64,000 bases of DNA from Plectrocnemia conspersa (Eukaryota > Arthropoda > Insecta > Trichoptera > Polycentropodidae), in assembly GCA_009617715.1 (NCBI GenBank), contig VTFK01000070.1, forward strand, positions 248,001 to 312,000, written 5' to 3'. The notes below the pieces were generated by a model, which saw only the letters and a program-made list of their open reading frames with translations, was not told the origin of the DNA and ran no database searches. The translations under genes were made by a program, and so were the position numbers. Of this stretch, positions 63,201 through 64,000 are shown in pieces; position 1 is the stretch's first letter, and every line of letters starts with the position of its first letter.

Positions 63201-64000
63201 AATTTAAAATCAGTAAAATATTATTTATTAGTTTACAAAGGTATGTTTTGAAAAGTGGTATTAATGTTTCAATATTGTGATCAGCAAGCTAAATTTTTAA
63301 TTTTAAAATTATGTGTAAAACACAATAAAAATTTACTAACCTTTATATCGAGAGTTATAAATATATTTATTTTTATATCAACATGTAAAAAAGTATATAT
63401 GTAACCGAAAATATCGTTTAGGTGGATCAATTTCATGAGAATAATATAATTTGGATTTTGCTATTTATTTATTTAAATACATGTGAATGGTATAACAGCT
63501 GTACGTCAATACCATATGCACAGAAAAAATAAAACAATACCTAGCTACAAAATAGAACAATTAGATCAATTACGTAATTATTAGATACTTGGATGAGAAT
63601 AAATCAATACTATCCGATAAATGGTTCAACAATAGCTATGTTTATTGGGGTGTTGTTCAATACTTCGTTATTCCATATGATACATCAAACAATACTTGCG
63701 CTGACAATTAAGTGGCACACAAAAATAAAGTTCTTCCCGAATTTCCGGAATGTGAATATTCCCTACCAGAAACTTTAATAAGAGTTTTCACTAGTACACT
63801 CGTCGACGCGACTCGAGAGAATCATATTCCAGCATACCCAGTAGAAATTTTGATGGAAATATAAATGAGCTCTTTTATTAAAAGTATATGCATTATTTGA
63901 CAACCAGACCAGAAAGGTACACAGTGCCCTCAAGCTCCTCAATTGCGCGTATTGCAAGACAAATCATAACGTTTTTAAGGATTTCAAGTCTTACATAATA
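60291..64000. other. AT-rich noncoding DNA upstream of the minus-strand gene
   Basis: No gene was recognised apart from the possible hAT relic at 61864-62160. An AAAAGGGTTAA motif occurs near 63033. Confidence 0.5.
61864..62160 (-). mobile_element. Possible hAT relic with a 10-bp hairpin end
   Basis: A 63-codon minus-strand frame contains ARVICESLKSCYEKNYQYQF and an acidic tail. It is followed at 62113-62133 by aatcccgaaaatttcgggat and a further ataatccc, a pattern seen in hAT ends. The evidence is suggestive only. Confidence 0.2.

Overview
This is a 64 kb piece of an AT-rich eukaryotic nuclear genome, most likely an insect. The short coding blocks are bounded by GT/AG splice sites and separated by introns of many kilobases. 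The interspersed DNA is full of insect-type transposon remnants: mariner, hAT and piggyBac-like DNA elements, R1- and CR1/RTE-like LINE fragments, and solo LTRs. Abundant acatacatatgta-type simple sequence would fit a fly, but I cannot fix the order or species. Nothing looks bacterial and there are no operons.

One host gene can be supported. It lies on the minus strand and runs from a CpG-rich probable promoter and noncoding exon near 59.3-59.5 kb leftwards beyond the window. Exons I can place are 54151-53610 (ATG at 54061), 46913-46838, 42466-42347, 42271-42138, 37877-37806, 37695-37573 and a 37-nt exon at 31334-31298. Splice phases agree at every junction. A separate Kozak-type first coding exon (32215-32075) also ends in phase 0, so it can splice into the same 37-nt exon and would make a short isoform. 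A second CpG-rich island at 21.4-21.6 kb may be a third promoter. The visible protein is low-complexity and basic/serine-rich, like the N-terminal extension of a signalling protein. Two SxRR...(I/V)FR-type motifs recall the extension of AMP-activated protein kinase gamma subunits (PRKAG2/SNF4A-gamma), but no CBS domain is in the window, so that identity is tentative. The first coding exon needs a +1 shift at a run of six A to stay open.

The introns are transposon-rich. From left to right: LTR and mariner scraps at 2.6-5.1 kb; a repeat with a central palindrome at 5.7-6.3 kb; hAT MITEs at 9.4 and 17.6 kb; an internally deleted mariner at 18.07-18.88 kb; a LINE reverse-transcriptase scrap next to a mariner deletion derivative at 22.3-22.8 kb; a piggyBac-like MITE at 25.55 kb; a tRNA-derived SINE at 26.88 kb; a solo LTR at 27.3-28.0 kb; a hAT copy with intact ends at 33.07-34.32 kb; mariner derivatives at 36.3, 46.3 and 49.7 kb; a piggyBac-like MITE and a 1.7 kb foldback element at 38.2-40.6 kb; a second hAT transposase relic at 43-44.6 kb; an LTR at 50.5-51.1 kb; a Tc1-like MITE at 58.1 kb; and an R1-like LINE scrap at 59.9 kb. 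All transposase and reverse-transcriptase frames are broken.

The most unusual structure is the foldback element at 38.94-40.64 kb. Its long inverted arms carry about ten degenerate 14-16 nt repeat units, and one end carries an extra near-perfect hairpin.
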